Positions 31,601 through 40,402 of a stretch of DNA of 52,215 nucleotides are shown here, in pieces. A program made the translations under genes and the position numbers. Every line of letters begins with the position of its first letter. Position 1 is the first letter of the stretch. The DNA is taken from positions 1 through 52,215 of the IMG/VR virus record IMGVR_UViG_3300046169_000121. One strand, written 5' to 3'. The notes under the pieces are model-generated. The model was not told the origin of the DNA, ran no database searches, and was given only the letters and a program-made list of their open reading frames with translations. This stretch comes from a virus.

Positions 31601-34513
31601 ATAATTGACGAACCTCCTATTTCTGGAATTGATGGAATTGATCAAATAACGGGATATTACTATAAGATTCTTCCTTTTGATGATTTTGGAAGCGGTGTTC
31701 TTTATAACGCCACAAATAACGCGGGAATTTTAGATAGAGTCATAGTTTACCCAAAAAGATATAATAATCCAAATCCAAACTCTATGCCTGGGAGGGTATT
31801 GCGTGCAGATCCTACTAGCGCTGCAGGTGCTGTACCAGGACCTGTGGCAAATCTGTCTGGTAGTACAGCTTTCGAGAATTTCTTTTTAAACTGGCAAGCA
31901 CCCAATTCAGAATATGAGAACGGATCAACAAGATTACTTAAACAACAACAAAGTGATATTGATCACTATGAAATTTGGTCTTGGACTGGCAACGCTTTAT
32001 ATACCGGAGATAGCCAGGGTAATTTAGGGAGTTTGTCTCAAGCTGATAATACTGGGTATAGAAAAATAGATGGTGTCGCTTACAGCTTTTCGGAGAATGG
32101 GCAAATTCCATCTGAGTCGTTTGATCCTGCGCTAGAAATATCTGGAGCTAAAAATATTTTTGATGTTCCTGCAAATTCTCCATCTTTAGAAACTATATAC
32201 CCGGGAAAAACAAATACAACTGAAAATTTTTGGATAAGAGCTGTAGATTTTGCGGGAAATAAAAGTCCATTTACTGGAGCAGCTCTAAGCGCAGGAGATG
32301 ATGTTTTAGGACTTTCTTTAACTCCAGGACAAGCAACCGCTACTGATATAACTGGTTTTGAGACATCACTAACTGAAACTTTTACAAATACAATAGCATT
32401 AAATCCAAACAATCCATTTTCACAAAATGGGAATTGGCAGAGTCATGCATTATTTTACTCTGGGGTTGAATACAATATTTCTTTAAATTCAACAAATATT
32501 AGTGACGGGTATATCTGGTGGCAAACTGGAAATACTGTTTATAATACAGGATCTATTCATCCCGCCAATGTAGATAATAATCCTGATTTTAATGATGGGG
32601 ATTTTATAATAGGTAGAATAAATTCTCTAGGCGAGGTAACTCCAGCCTTTAGTGTATTTGCAAACGCTTTAATTGGTACTGCTAATATTGCCGATGCCTC
32701 AATAGTTGATGCACAAATTAATAATCTTGGTGCAGATAAAATAAGAGCAGGAGAAATAAAAAGTGCAGACATACAAATAAGTTACGCAGGTAGCGATGCT
32801 GGGGTAATTAGGTCAGTTGGTTTTACTGGGATAGATCACTCTGATCCGAGTAAGTCAGGGTTCTATGTAAGTGGAGACGGAACTTTCGCTTTTCAGGGGG
32901 GAGGAAGCAGTTTAAGTTTTGAGGATGATACTCTAACGCTAAGAGGTAAATTGCGTCAAACGAATGGATTTGATTATGATTTTATAGATTTAGATGTCTC
33001 CCCGAACTTTTTTAATTATATAGAGGCTGAAAATTATGAGGATGGATCTGCTGGAATTTCCACTTTTATTCCTGATGATAATTCACCTACTAGCCTCGAG
33101 ATAATTTCAACTTTCAGGAATAGCTCTGTAACTCAAACAGGCGTTCGTTTTAGGATGGATGTTTTATCTGGAGATAATAGACGTTCTGTGTTTGGTTATG
33201 ATGAATTTATTAATAATGGGCAATATAATATTTCTGGATTTGAGTATAACCCAAATAATTTTATTGATGAATCAACCAGTGTACCAACCAAGATCGCAAG
33301 TGGTAGTTTTGCTTTAGGAAAAAGATTAGACTCCACTCCTTTAGTGCATGGGTTTGATTATATAATTGACGAAGCGTTTCCAGGGGTCGGCCTTGCTGAT
33401 TCAGTTATATTATATGTTTCTGGAGTAAATTCTTCTTACGAGAAATCTATTACCATAACGAGAATAAATGACGGTAAAGTGGGGGAATCAGGTTTTGCAG
33501 GTGTCACTCCAACGTATAGAGGTTTATGGAATAATACAGATGTTTATAATTTTACTCCGTCAACTACAGATTCTGCTGGTAGAGGTGATATAGTTAGCTT
33601 TAATCAAAACCATCCAGACAGAACTCCTGCTGACTCTATAAATAGTAATTATTTTATTGCTAAACAAGATGACTTTTCTGCACAGAAACCTATTATTGGT
33701 GGTAGTGTTAATTCTTCGTATTGGTCTGAATTTGGGACCGAATTAGAAAATGTAGCAACTAATATCTTACTTACTAATGAAGCATATATTACAGATAAAT
33801 TAATTATAGGGGGTGATGATGTTAGTGGTACGATTCAGTCAAATGGATTTACGGGGGGATTGATCAATTTAAATGTTTCACCATTTGAAATTCCCCCAAC
33901 AACAGAAAGTTATGATCCCGCGGGATTTCTTTTAGCCAGAACAGACTCTGGCGTATTTTTTGATGTCGGTGGGCCTGTTTTAGATTCCACGGGAGAAAAA
34001 ATTAGGTACGACTCAAATGGGGACGGCAATGAAGATGAGGATGTAATTTCATATATGAGATTTAATTCCTCTGCGGGTAAAATAGAAATACATGGAGCTT
34101 CTGTAAATAATACAAGTAGAGAACAGGTGAGTGCTATTCTTGATTCCGAAAACCAGGTTGAGGGGATGTCTGGGGTAAAAGATACTTTAGCTACATTTGT
34201 TGGGGGGGGTTACAATAATAACGTTAGTTCTCCGACACAAGCTAATTCTTTTAATTCTCTAGCTTCGGCAATTGTGGCTGGAGGGGAGAATTCAATCACG
34301 GGAAGATTTTCTTTTATTGGTGCTGGTTTTAGTGGCATATGTAACGATAATTTTTCAGCGATTGTTGCTGGTTATCAAAATTCAATGCCTGATGCAACAA
34401 GCCAGAATCAAGGCGCTAATTTTATGGGCGCAGGTCAAAATAATACTATTAGTGGAGGAACAAATCAAACAATACTTGGTGGTGATAATAATAGTATTAA
34501 ATATACATTGTAA
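28628..34513 (+). CDS. Giant tail-tip/fibre protein with repeated carbohydrate-binding-like modules
   Basis: A 1961-aa protein that probably continues the J-like hub into a fibre. The N-terminal 300 residues hold fibronectin- or Ig-like strands. From about 325 to 870 there are repeated short modules with the pattern Y-x-x-G-D-x-V ... Y-K/Q ... W (YQSGDMVLEDGNVYQS, YSSGDYVSDSLGKVYKA, FSTGDLVVYSNDIW, YNSGDLVNVGTSVYKA), resembling CBM5/12 chitin-binding modules; one more lies near 1625. At about 1340-1400 ANIADASIVDAQINNLGADK is the J-type C-terminal stalk. The last 100 residues form a beta-roll of AIVAGGENSITG-type repeats like the heads of trimeric autotransporters. It starts 4 nt after the J-like gene. 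Confidence 0.75.
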   Translation: MQSSSISVEFTVNDLSANYEVVGTSDNYSFQYKIGKGSELVDSLGESCIKIISLEGNYGEFEVKVFAVSEIGIRSDFIIGSVTVSPPFLDETFKFNNLRFSSLNGGVEDTLVVNQSPIDTGGELIVSQQFLGRDVEVLWELIPPVGHPKEGQSLSTDLLSDDMFSGFEVNVKTGGQLVDIGSYSDLNIAIQSFSRQINTAPGNVSGALKEYRQFSIHLDSDVFSGLNLSRDTSLEIISIDNLGRTATGIISGNNYETELLNFSQNLNGVNSSFSWSTEDLDYDRVEIDILGIPEYVDLSNSGDLIESKGFIEKINNTARNDVSWVYGFKYQSGDMVLEDGNVYQSSSGHSGDYTNRPSNNSSLWNNVGRSFDYVYSRESSDSDSFSTQQIFSYKYYYTFKFFDDFGPGNLMLLSNGGLVDQIISGSALTPLQSNIEIANLRYLERKDDLIFNWDIVDQDKNAVDLIQYKALIKPGGIPSVLGLSGSLYDVNSNQTLTGITEGFNSESIKRNEDLEIESVYNLPTAKIFESFEYTRELNNSIYGTGGFPASYEAFNYTGIYSSGDYVSDSLGKVYKAILSTDLEDPSIKPSYDKWSKDLNYISGQSFIYEGEIYKVTQGFGPKYTDGLFDFSKTYSSGDLVISPLQNYRNFNTSSNYDLNDLVVYDSTLYKSLQYQESGSVSLPGSDQSKWSVTSLFSEVECDIYKAVDSSSGITPSNRTVQEGGLLVDKWEPSRPQTFSGAQSYIQPYGLLVSEWGSGKNFSTGDLVVYSNDIWSGVQNSGPTEDSGFIVPGTNVLFWQNQSAGQDIIFSYNSGDLVNVGTSVYKAEANNPVGAPIPANNLAGEESQSTYEGTEWIPYWQRETQYEDIVFGHVGIPQSGKRNVGIELALVDSRGEIFNLNRLSADNPPPVILRDGFDVDSISEASKVKFNFNYALGFQEKTTKVHLYRSENSVFDIVDESGFAISETGDNSPLVSITLGASDSTFGENINQIIDEPPISGIDGIDQITGYYYKILPFDDFGSGVLYNATNNAGILDRVIVYPKRYNNPNPNSMPGRVLRADPTSAAGAVPGPVANLSGSTAFENFFLNWQAPNSEYENGSTRLLKQQQSDIDHYEIWSWTGNALYTGDSQGNLGSLSQADNTGYRKIDGVAYSFSENGQIPSESFDPALEISGAKNIFDVPANSPSLETIYPGKTNTTENFWIRAVDFAGNKSPFTGAALSAGDDVLGLSLTPGQATATDITGFETSLTETFTNTIALNPNNPFSQNGNWQSHALFYSGVEYNISLNSTNISDGYIWWQTGNTVYNTGSIHPANVDNNPDFNDGDFIIGRINSLGEVTPAFSVFANALIGTANIADASIVDAQINNLGADKIRAGEIKSADIQISYAGSDAGVIRSVGFTGIDHSDPSKSGFYVSGDGTFAFQGGGSSLSFEDDTLTLRGKLRQTNGFDYDFIDLDVSPNFFNYIEAENYEDGSAGISTFIPDDNSPTSLEIISTFRNSSVTQTGVRFRMDVLSGDNRRSVFGYDEFINNGQYNISGFEYNPNNFIDESTSVPTKIASGSFALGKRLDSTPLVHGFDYIIDEAFPGVGLADSVILYVSGVNSSYEKSITITRINDGKVGESGFAGVTPTYRGLWNNTDVYNFTPSTTDSAGRGDIVSFNQNHPDRTPADSINSNYFIAKQDDFSAQKPIIGGSVNSSYWSEFGTELENVATNILLTNEAYITDKLIIGGDDVSGTIQSNGFTGGLINLNVSPFEIPPTTESYDPAGFLLARTDSGVFFDVGGPVLDSTGEKIRYDSNGDGNEDEDVISYMRFNSSAGKIEIHGASVNNTSREQVSAILDSENQVEGMSGVKDTLATFVGGGYNNNVSSPTQANSFNSLASAIVAGGENSITGRFSFIGAGFSGICNDNFSAIVAGYQNSMPDATSQNQGANFMGAGQNNTISGGTNQTILGGDNNSIKYTL

Positions 34514-35211
34514 TGACAAATATACTTACAAATATAATTCCAGACCCAGATACAGGTCTTTATTCATCTAGGGTATTGGGGATAAATGGAAATGAATGTA
34601 TTATTAATGATTACGGAGCTAGTGATTTTGCAGATATGCAAGATACTGTTTTGTTTTATCTAAAAAATGATACTGATAATTCTAACAAGTTGTCATTTTG
34701 GGTGAATAAGCATTTAATTCCATCATTAACATTTAATCCTGGAATCGATCGAAAAGGATGGGTCCTTCATATTGAGGTAATTCAATCAAGCGTTATTTTT
34801 GGATTAGGATGGACTTGGCTGGAGCCGCAAATTTTTGAGCAGCAACAATACGCTCCGATTTGGATATGGCCTGACCAATTATTTTTAGATTATCCTACAA
34901 ATTCAAGCCAGCAAAAAATAAAATGGTGTTACTTTGATAGAAGTTATATAGGAGGGCATTGGAGTTTCGAAAAACAATACATCAACACAAATCCTACAAA
35001 TACATCTGATAAAATTTATGACACAGCATCAGGAATTGATATCGTTGAAAGTGGAAAAGTTGAAGGTTTCGGAGTGTATTTATGGGTTGACCGGTTGCAA
35101 GAGTATAGGTCATTTATTATAAATAGTGAATATAAAATATTTATGTCAAATGTAGCAATCAACACTACCCCTCCCACCTCAGGAGGAATTGATTATATTA
35201 GAGTAAGGTAA
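34513..35211 (+). CDS. Hypothetical tail-fibre-associated protein
   Basis: A 232-aa protein beginning MTNILTNIIPDPDTGLYSSR. It is beta-rich and unusually rich in tryptophan (LGWTWLEPQ, APIWIWPDQL, GHWSFEKQY), suggesting a glycan-binding surface. No family recognised. It starts on the last base of the preceding stop (TAATG) and is followed after 2 nt by the first S74-domain fibre, so it belongs to the same fibre set. Confidence 0.55.
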   Translation: MTNILTNIIPDPDTGLYSSRVLGINGNECIINDYGASDFADMQDTVLFYLKNDTDNSNKLSFWVNKHLIPSLTFNPGIDRKGWVLHIEVIQSSVIFGLGWTWLEPQIFEQQQYAPIWIWPDQLFLDYPTNSSQQKIKWCYFDRSYIGGHWSFEKQYINTNPTNTSDKIYDTASGIDIVESGKVEGFGVYLWVDRLQEYRSFIINSEYKIFMSNVAINTTPPTSGGIDYIRVR

Positions 35212-35213
35212 TT

Positions 35214-35900
35214 ATGACTTTTACCGCGCCAACCGATGTATCATTTAGTGATAGGCCTACAGATAACCCTGCTTTGTTTTTATTTGGATGGGATCCTGGT
35301 AATGTAATTTTAGCGGGTAGTTATAATTCTATAGTTGATTCTAGGAGGTGCACAATAGTTAATGGTCAATCAAATACCATTGGTGCGTCTGGGCGAGTAA
35401 ATGGTAAATATAATACTCATATAATAGGATCAAATAAAATAGCTCAAAAAAATAATATTTTATACGTTGCATGTTCTAATGGGATGAGTGTTAACGGGAA
35501 CATAGAAAATAAGAATGGTGCTACATTAAATATTGATGGAAACGCATTGATTGGTGGAGAATTGGCTGCGGATGGAGATATAATTGGTTTCAGTTTGTCT
35601 GATTTAAAATTAAAAACAAACAAAGTTCCTATCAATCAATCGTTGAGGAAAATAAATTCAATTATTCCCGCCAGATTCGAATGGAATAATCTACAATCAA
35701 CATACACTGGTAAAGATATAGGTTTAATTGCTCAACAGGTTCAAAAGATTGCTCCTGTTGCTGTTCGTGAAAATAAGAATAATTACCTGGCTGTTGATTA
35801 TAAAAAGATAATTCCGATATTGGTTGCCGCAGTAAAAGAGAAGCAAGAAAAAATTGATAAACTTCGATTAAAATTAAAATCTATAAAAGAAAATATTTAA
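35214..35900 (+). CDS. Fibre tip protein with C-terminal peptidase S74 chaperone domain
   Basis: A 228-aa protein. Residues 30-75 form beta-roll repeats (VILAGSYNSIVDSRRCTIVN), followed by a stalk-like NGATLNIDGNALIGGELAAD. From about 127 it carries the S74 intramolecular chaperone (SLSDLKLKTNK, then GLIAQQVQKIAPVAV and YLAVDYKKIIPILVAAVKE) ending in a coiled coil. S74 domains trimerise fibres and cleave themselves off. The canonical SSDxRLKxN is altered to S127-L-S129-D130-LKLKTN, so self-cleavage needs testing. A paralogue follows after 1 nt. Confidence 0.85.
   Translation: MTFTAPTDVSFSDRPTDNPALFLFGWDPGNVILAGSYNSIVDSRRCTIVNGQSNTIGASGRVNGKYNTHIIGSNKIAQKNNILYVACSNGMSVNGNIENKNGATLNIDGNALIGGELAADGDIIGFSLSDLKLKTNKVPINQSLRKINSIIPARFEWNNLQSTYTGKDIGLIAQQVQKIAPVAVRENKNNYLAVDYKKIIPILVAAVKEKQEKIDKLRLKLKSIKENI
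35718..35747 (+). repeat. 30-nt direct repeat, copy 1 (S74 genes)
   Basis: Thirty bases coding for the IGLIAQQVQK segment are identical to 36328-36357 in the paralogue, including all synonymous positions, inside genes that otherwise differ. This indicates a recent duplication or gene conversion at the chaperone core. Confidence 0.85.
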
Positions 35901-35901
35901 T

Positions 35902-36516
35902 ATGCATCAGGTTACAGGTTCGGCAATTTTAGCAGGTTCTAATAATGAAATATTGGATTCTAATTACTGTACTGTAATAAATGGATCAACTAACTATATT
36001 AGCGGAAGAAATAATACCCATGTAATCGGAGATGATATTGTTGCAACTGGGGTAAACGATGATGATAAGTTTTACGTCGGTTGTTATAATGGATTAGAGT
36101 GTTCTGGGCCAATTAGTGGTGCAGGAAATTTAATTATAGATGGAAACGCAACAATAGTTGGCGATCTTAATGTAGTTGGTGATATTACAGCTTTCTATTC
36201 ATCGTCTGATGAGAGATTAAAGGATAACATATCTGTTATTACAGGCTGCTTGGATAAAGTGCTTTCCCTTGATGCTATAGAGTTTGATTGGAATACAAAT
36301 CTTCAATCAACATATAGTGGTCACGACATAGGTTTAATTGCTCAACAGGTTCAAAAGGTTACTCCAGAAACAGTAGTAGAAAGAGATAATGGTTATCTCG
36401 CAATGAAATACGAGAAAATAATACCTTTATTGATCGGCGCTACTCAAGAACAAGATATTAAAATCTGTGAGTTAGAAAAACAAATTCAAGAACTGATCGA
36501 CAGATCTAACCATTGA
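35902..36516 (+). CDS. Fibre tip protein with peptidase S74 chaperone domain (paralogue)
   Basis: A 204-aa paralogue of the preceding gene. It has the same beta-roll (AILAGSNNEILDSNYCTVIN), the linker IDGNATIVGDLNVVGDITAF and a canonical S74 motif SSSDERLKDNI (100-110), then GLIAQQVQKVTPETV, YLAMKYEKIIPLLIGA and a coiled-coil end. The expected catalytic Ser/Asp/Lys positions are intact, unlike its neighbour. It ends by overlapping the convergent minus-strand gene by 11 nt, with no terminator visible between them. Confidence 0.85.
   Translation: MHQVTGSAILAGSNNEILDSNYCTVINGSTNYISGRNNTHVIGDDIVATGVNDDDKFYVGCYNGLECSGPISGAGNLIIDGNATIVGDLNVVGDITAFYSSSDERLKDNISVITGCLDKVLSLDAIEFDWNTNLQSTYSGHDIGLIAQQVQKVTPETVVERDNGYLAMKYEKIIPLLIGATQEQDIKICELEKQIQELIDRSNH
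36328..36357 (+). repeat. 30-nt direct repeat, copy 2 (S74 genes)
   Basis: Second copy of the identical segment at 35718-35747. Such tracts can allow recombination that swaps fibre heads upstream of a constant chaperone. Confidence 0.85.
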
Positions 36517-37345
36517 TCTCACGCATTAATATACGCGCATCAGTTGGAGAGATATCACTATAGTCACTCCAGTTTTTTGCGTTGTCGTTTTGATATTTTC
36601 CGTCTTTCCACCAATCTCGAAGCACAACTTTAAATTCTTCAAAATTAGAACAGTTTAATTTTTCTTTGGCTAGATTTTGCACCATTGAATATGGAGTAAG
36701 TGATGGTGAAATATTTAATGACGAATTGTTTGTTCCTCCCCCTGGATTGTTTGACTTATCAATCTCATCGTCACCTACAATGTGGACGTTTAAAAAATTG
36801 CGAACGCAGCGAACGAATGCCCGATTACATGCGATAGTTTCTAAAAACTTTGTAGCGAAACTACTTGTGTTGTCAAGAGTAGCATTTGCCATGTCTTGAA
36901 ATTGTACAGCCTTACCCCCGGTTTCGTAATTAGGTAGAAAGCTCATGTGGCAAATTACAGCGACATGATCAGGTTGACATTTAACAACCTCGTAAGATAC
37001 ATCTGTAAAACCACGAAGCTTTGCAAGTTCCTTGATTCCACTAAGCTTGATAAGTAGTTGATGATCCTTGAGGCCGTCTATACTACGTGGAAGATCTTTT
37101 TTGCGTAAATCAAACCATGAGCGGTTTGGAAATAAATGTTCATCTTTGATCATACTTCTCCAGTTGACCGAACCATCTTCTGCAAACTCATAGTCTACAT
37201 CACCTAGTAGTCCAAATGCATTGCGCTGAAACTTGCCTGGGCCGTCGGCGTAATTTTTCGGGTATTCTACTTTTGTTTCTTTTGTTTGAATCTCTGATTC
37301 ATATGTTACAGAATTGTCTGATGTGGTCTGTGATTTACGTGCCAT
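36506..37345 (-). CDS. Hypothetical protein, possible ssDNA-annealing/recombination factor
   Basis: A 279-aa protein. The N-terminal 35 residues are polar and probably disordered. The core runs SWFDLRKKDLPRSIDGLKD to a strand-helix region and the helix FLETIACNRAFVRCVRNFLN (about 170-190), which recalls the A-x-x-R-A-x-x-R-A-x-R-N pattern of Erf/Rad52-like annealing proteins. The last 60 residues form a helical domain (LAKEKLNCSNFEEFKVVLRD). Family assignment is tentative. It is the last gene of the operon headed by the SSB-like protein, which supports a DNA-metabolism role, and its start overlaps the GT9 gene by 11 nt. Confidence 0.45.
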   Translation of the reverse strand: MARKSQTTSDNSVTYESEIQTKETKVEYPKNYADGPGKFQRNAFGLLGDVDYEFAEDGSVNWRSMIKDEHLFPNRSWFDLRKKDLPRSIDGLKDHQLLIKLSGIKELAKLRGFTDVSYEVVKCQPDHVAVICHMSFLPNYETGGKAVQFQDMANATLDNTSSFATKFLETIACNRAFVRCVRNFLNVHIVGDDEIDKSNNPGGGTNNSSLNISPSLTPYSMVQNLAKEKLNCSNFEEFKVVLRDWWKDGKYQNDNAKNWSDYSDISPTDARILMREING

Positions 37346-38504
37346 TATTATTGTCGTTATAAAGTTTTAGATTGATTGCGTCTTCCCAGAACTCATCGCA
37401 GTCGATAACGGTATTGTGTTCTCCTTCAATACCATTTCTCCATGCCGCTTTGCTGGCATAGATTTTGTTATTGGATACGATGACTTGTGCGCTTTTATAA
37501 CGAGTATTATTGCATATTTTATGATGATTGTCAATATCATTTTTTGTTTTTTGTTCAAAAAAGTATACATCCCAATCGAAAAACTTTAATCTTAAATCAT
37601 TTATTATGTCATTATCTTTGCATATTAATTTTAATTTAATACCTAACTTTTTACATGCTTTAAAAAATGTTTCATTATCATCTGGCTGTACAAAATAATT
37701 GATTTGATTTATATTATTTTTGATTGCCTGTAGATAGTTGATTTGCATTGGTTGATCAAGAAATAGGTTCACCTTGCGGGTGTATGCCCATTGAGCTATA
37801 TTCTGTTCGTCAAAATGTTCGTGACCAAGTATGTTTGCAGGTTGACCTGCTGCGAAGCTTTTACCTAACACACAATTTGGGACAACTGCGAGCGAGCTTG
37901 CGTGATATGCAGCGCCAATGTGAAATGTTTCAATATTGTTTAAATTGTTTTTTATGTTTAATAACCTCAATACAGATTTAGCGACTTGCTCAGGCTTGAT
38001 TTCGTTGATTGTTTTTGGGTATTCACTGTCTGAGAATGAAGCTTTTCTTTTTGTCCTGTCTGGTTCGAGTAAAATTTGACTTGCTTTATCTCCCCAGTAC
38101 GGGCCACAACATTCTTTGTATAATGTAGAATATAAATTCACTATCTTTTTATCAAAGCCGCTTGCAACATGAGAGCTGAACGAATCAGTCCCGAGGTGAA
38201 GCATTGAGTTCTTAATGATATACGCGGCTTGACGAATAGTTGTTTGCCCTTGGTGGTGAACGCAGTGGTTTATTTTAGGTTCTTCTTTATTACCTATTTG
38301 TACAACTTTAATATTTTCCTTGTCTAGGTAGGGGGTGAGTAGATTTATTACATCATTGTAGTAATCGTAAGTTTTTGATTGTATTCGGTTACTTGTATGT
38401 AATGTGATATACTTGTTAGGTGCAATTGGAAAATAAGAGGTTTCGATTGAGGGCTTTCCTATTTTAACACCGCAGGAAAGTGCATATTGTTCGATTAAGT
38501 GCAT
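37335..38504 (-). CDS. GT9-type glycosyltransferase, C-terminal half, with extra domain
   Basis: A 389-aa protein beginning MHLIEQYALSCGVKIGKPS, which is where the second Rossmann half of heptosyltransferase-type (GT9) enzymes starts. ITLHTSNRIQSKTY and IIKNSMLHLGTDSFSSHVAS match the donor-binding half. The C-terminal 200 residues (from about 190) are a separate region containing NCVLGKSFAAGQPANILGHE and a Rossmann-like LICKDNDIINDL segment, unassigned. The N-terminal GT9 half is in the upstream gene, in the -1 frame, overlapping by 10 nt, so either the two halves associate or a frameshift joins them. Confidence 0.65.
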   Translation of the reverse strand: MHLIEQYALSCGVKIGKPSIETSYFPIAPNKYITLHTSNRIQSKTYDYYNDVINLLTPYLDKENIKVVQIGNKEEPKINHCVHHQGQTTIRQAAYIIKNSMLHLGTDSFSSHVASGFDKKIVNLYSTLYKECCGPYWGDKASQILLEPDRTKRKASFSDSEYPKTINEIKPEQVAKSVLRLLNIKNNLNNIETFHIGAAYHASSLAVVPNCVLGKSFAAGQPANILGHEHFDEQNIAQWAYTRKVNLFLDQPMQINYLQAIKNNINQINYFVQPDDNETFFKACKKLGIKLKLICKDNDIINDLRLKFFDWDVYFFEQKTKNDIDNHHKICNNTRYKSAQVIVSNNKIYASKAAWRNGIEGEHNTVIDCDEFWEDAINLKLYNDNNNGT

Positions 38505-40402
38505 AATTCAAATTGTATTTTATCTTTACCGTTATGTGGGAAGTTGACGATTCGTTGAGTGCCTAAAAATGGAATAAATGCAATCTCAAAATATCCTTCA
38601 TGATCTCCTTGGCCTTCCATGAGAGGTAGGTTTGCTAAAGAGTCGTGATAAGGTATACATTTGTGAATATGAGGATTTCCATCTAACACTTCGAAATATT
38701 GAGGGTGAGTTGCAAAATAAATATTTAAGTCTGGGTATTGTTTTTTTATATTTGGTAACAGTGAGGTTGTGAGGTAAATATCTCCAATTCTTTCAGGCAT
38801 TACAATTAACAATCTTTCTCCTTTATCGTCTTCGTCTAATAGGTCACTTAAATCTACCTTTTTGTTTTCACGGTTTTCTTTTTCTGCAACACTTCTGAAA
38901 TATTCTAATACGTCTTCTCTTTTTAAGTCATCATTTAACCTTTTCATCCAATGCTTGTGCCCTTCATCTGTTGGATATGTCTCTACTTTGAGTATGTTTT
39001 TATATAAATCACTTAACCATTCTGAGTCATTATCTGTTTGTATTGGTTCATAATTTGGATCTCTTTCCTCTGTCTCAAAATCAAAATTCCAATCAACTGG
39101 CTGCATTTCATCCAAAACCTTTTCGAGCTGCTTACCTATAACTTCTACACTGTAATTATCTATAACGAATTGTCTCGCCTGCTTACCCATTTTTTCACGC
39201 TTTTTAGGTTTCATTTCATAAACTTTTCGAAGTTGGTAAGCTATACTTTTGGGGTCGGTACTTGCTTTGATGAATTGAGTTCCTGGTTCACGGTATTCTG
39301 TCCAACTAAGAGGTAAACTTTCAGCCTCAGGTACGCAACAATCCTCTCCGCAACTATAATTTGTTACAAGAGTAACTAGCTCTGTTAACTTAGCTTCTTG
39401 AATGGGAATTTCTTGGCCACCACTTGTAAATGGGTGACAATAAACATTCATTAAATTATAAATTTCATTGAGCTGATCTTCATCTACTCCAGCTCTAGTA
39501 CTTGTTGTTACTTGAGTTTTTTCTCCACCACAAAATTTACAATCCTGATTTTCTCCCGAAAAATTTTTTACTTCATACTCTTTGCATTCTTTACAATAAT
39601 AAGTTGTTAGAATTTTTGTTGGATCTATATCTTTTTCTTTCAGTAGTCGTGGTATGTCCCAACCTTCACCCCAGTGAGTATGCAACAGTAATTTTGCATT
39701 GCATGTTGGGTTTTGTTGACAAAAGATTTTGAATCCTTCGAGAAGATTCGGGACACTTTTGCGAAGTTGATTGCGAAAAACAAAACCAATGATGAAATCA
39801 TCCGAGTTGACATTATGTCTCTGACGAAGCTCCCAACGTTTTTCATCTTTAAGTTTATAAAAATTAGATGTGTCTAATGCGCCACGAAGAGTCTTTACGT
39901 GATCTTGACCGATTTCATTCAAAGATCTTTGAGCGAAACTTGCCCATGTAAAATAGTTTTTAATTTTTGGGGCAGCTTTAACTGCGTCAGGTAAGATCGG
40001 AAGACTGTCTAACGTTGTCCAAATCATTGAATTTATCTTATTCCACCAAGTTTTTTCAGTGAAACCATTGAAAGCCCAAATATCTTCAATTCCAATGTAA
40101 ACGTCCGGCTTTTCACGTTCGATGATTTTATCTATCATCTCAGCTCCGTATCCAGCATTTCTAGCTAATTGAGGATCCTGTTGTAGTTTTTTTATAGTTC
40201 TGGAGTCGGAAGGTAGGGAACCTTCAGCTTTCCATGGTAGGTTTTTCAAACTTGGATCACCCCACCTTATTCCGTTTGAGAATTCTACTAAATCATACTT
40301 ACCAGTTTTCTGAAGATGTATCAGTATATTTTTGGTACATTTACCAAATCCAGTAAAAGCTTTACAGTGATTGCTATGTATTAAAACCTTCTTTTTTTTC
40401 AT
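38495..40402 (-). CDS. GT4 glycosyltransferase - DUF4214 - GT9 N-terminal half chimera
   Basis: A 635-aa multidomain protein. Residues 1-445 form a GT-B glycosyltransferase of the GT4 type (KVLIHSNHCKAFTGFGKCTK, then DDFIIGFVFRNQLRKSVPNL and EDQLNEIYNLMNVYCHPFTS, GGQEIPIQEA as donor site). A zinc ribbon (CKEC ... CKFC, about 267-293) is inserted in the second half. Residues about 460-515 (WLSDLYKNILKVETYPTDEG, HWMKRL) look like DUF4214. Residues 527-635 (ERLLIVMPERIGDIYLTTSL) are the N-terminal half of a GT9 enzyme whose remainder is the next gene. Likely acts on phage- or host-surface glycans. Its ATG uses the last base of the SSB-like gene's stop. Confidence 0.75.
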   Translation of the reverse strand: MKKKKVLIHSNHCKAFTGFGKCTKNILIHLQKTGKYDLVEFSNGIRWGDPSLKNLPWKAEGSLPSDSRTIKKLQQDPQLARNAGYGAEMIDKIIEREKPDVYIGIEDIWAFNGFTEKTWWNKINSMIWTTLDSLPILPDAVKAAPKIKNYFTWASFAQRSLNEIGQDHVKTLRGALDTSNFYKLKDEKRWELRQRHNVNSDDFIIGFVFRNQLRKSVPNLLEGFKIFCQQNPTCNAKLLLHTHWGEGWDIPRLLKEKDIDPTKILTTYYCKECKEYEVKNFSGENQDCKFCGGEKTQVTTSTRAGVDEDQLNEIYNLMNVYCHPFTSGGQEIPIQEAKLTELVTLVTNYSCGEDCCVPEAESLPLSWTEYREPGTQFIKASTDPKSIAYQLRKVYEMKPKKREKMGKQARQFVIDNYSVEVIGKQLEKVLDEMQPVDWNFDFETEERDPNYEPIQTDNDSEWLSDLYKNILKVETYPTDEGHKHWMKRLNDDLKREDVLEYFRSVAEKENRENKKVDLSDLLDEDDKGERLLIVMPERIGDIYLTTSLLPNIKKQYPDLNIYFATHPQYFEVLDGNPHIHKCIPYHDSLANLPLMEGQGDHEGYFEIAFIPFLGTQRIVNFPHNGKDKIQFELCT

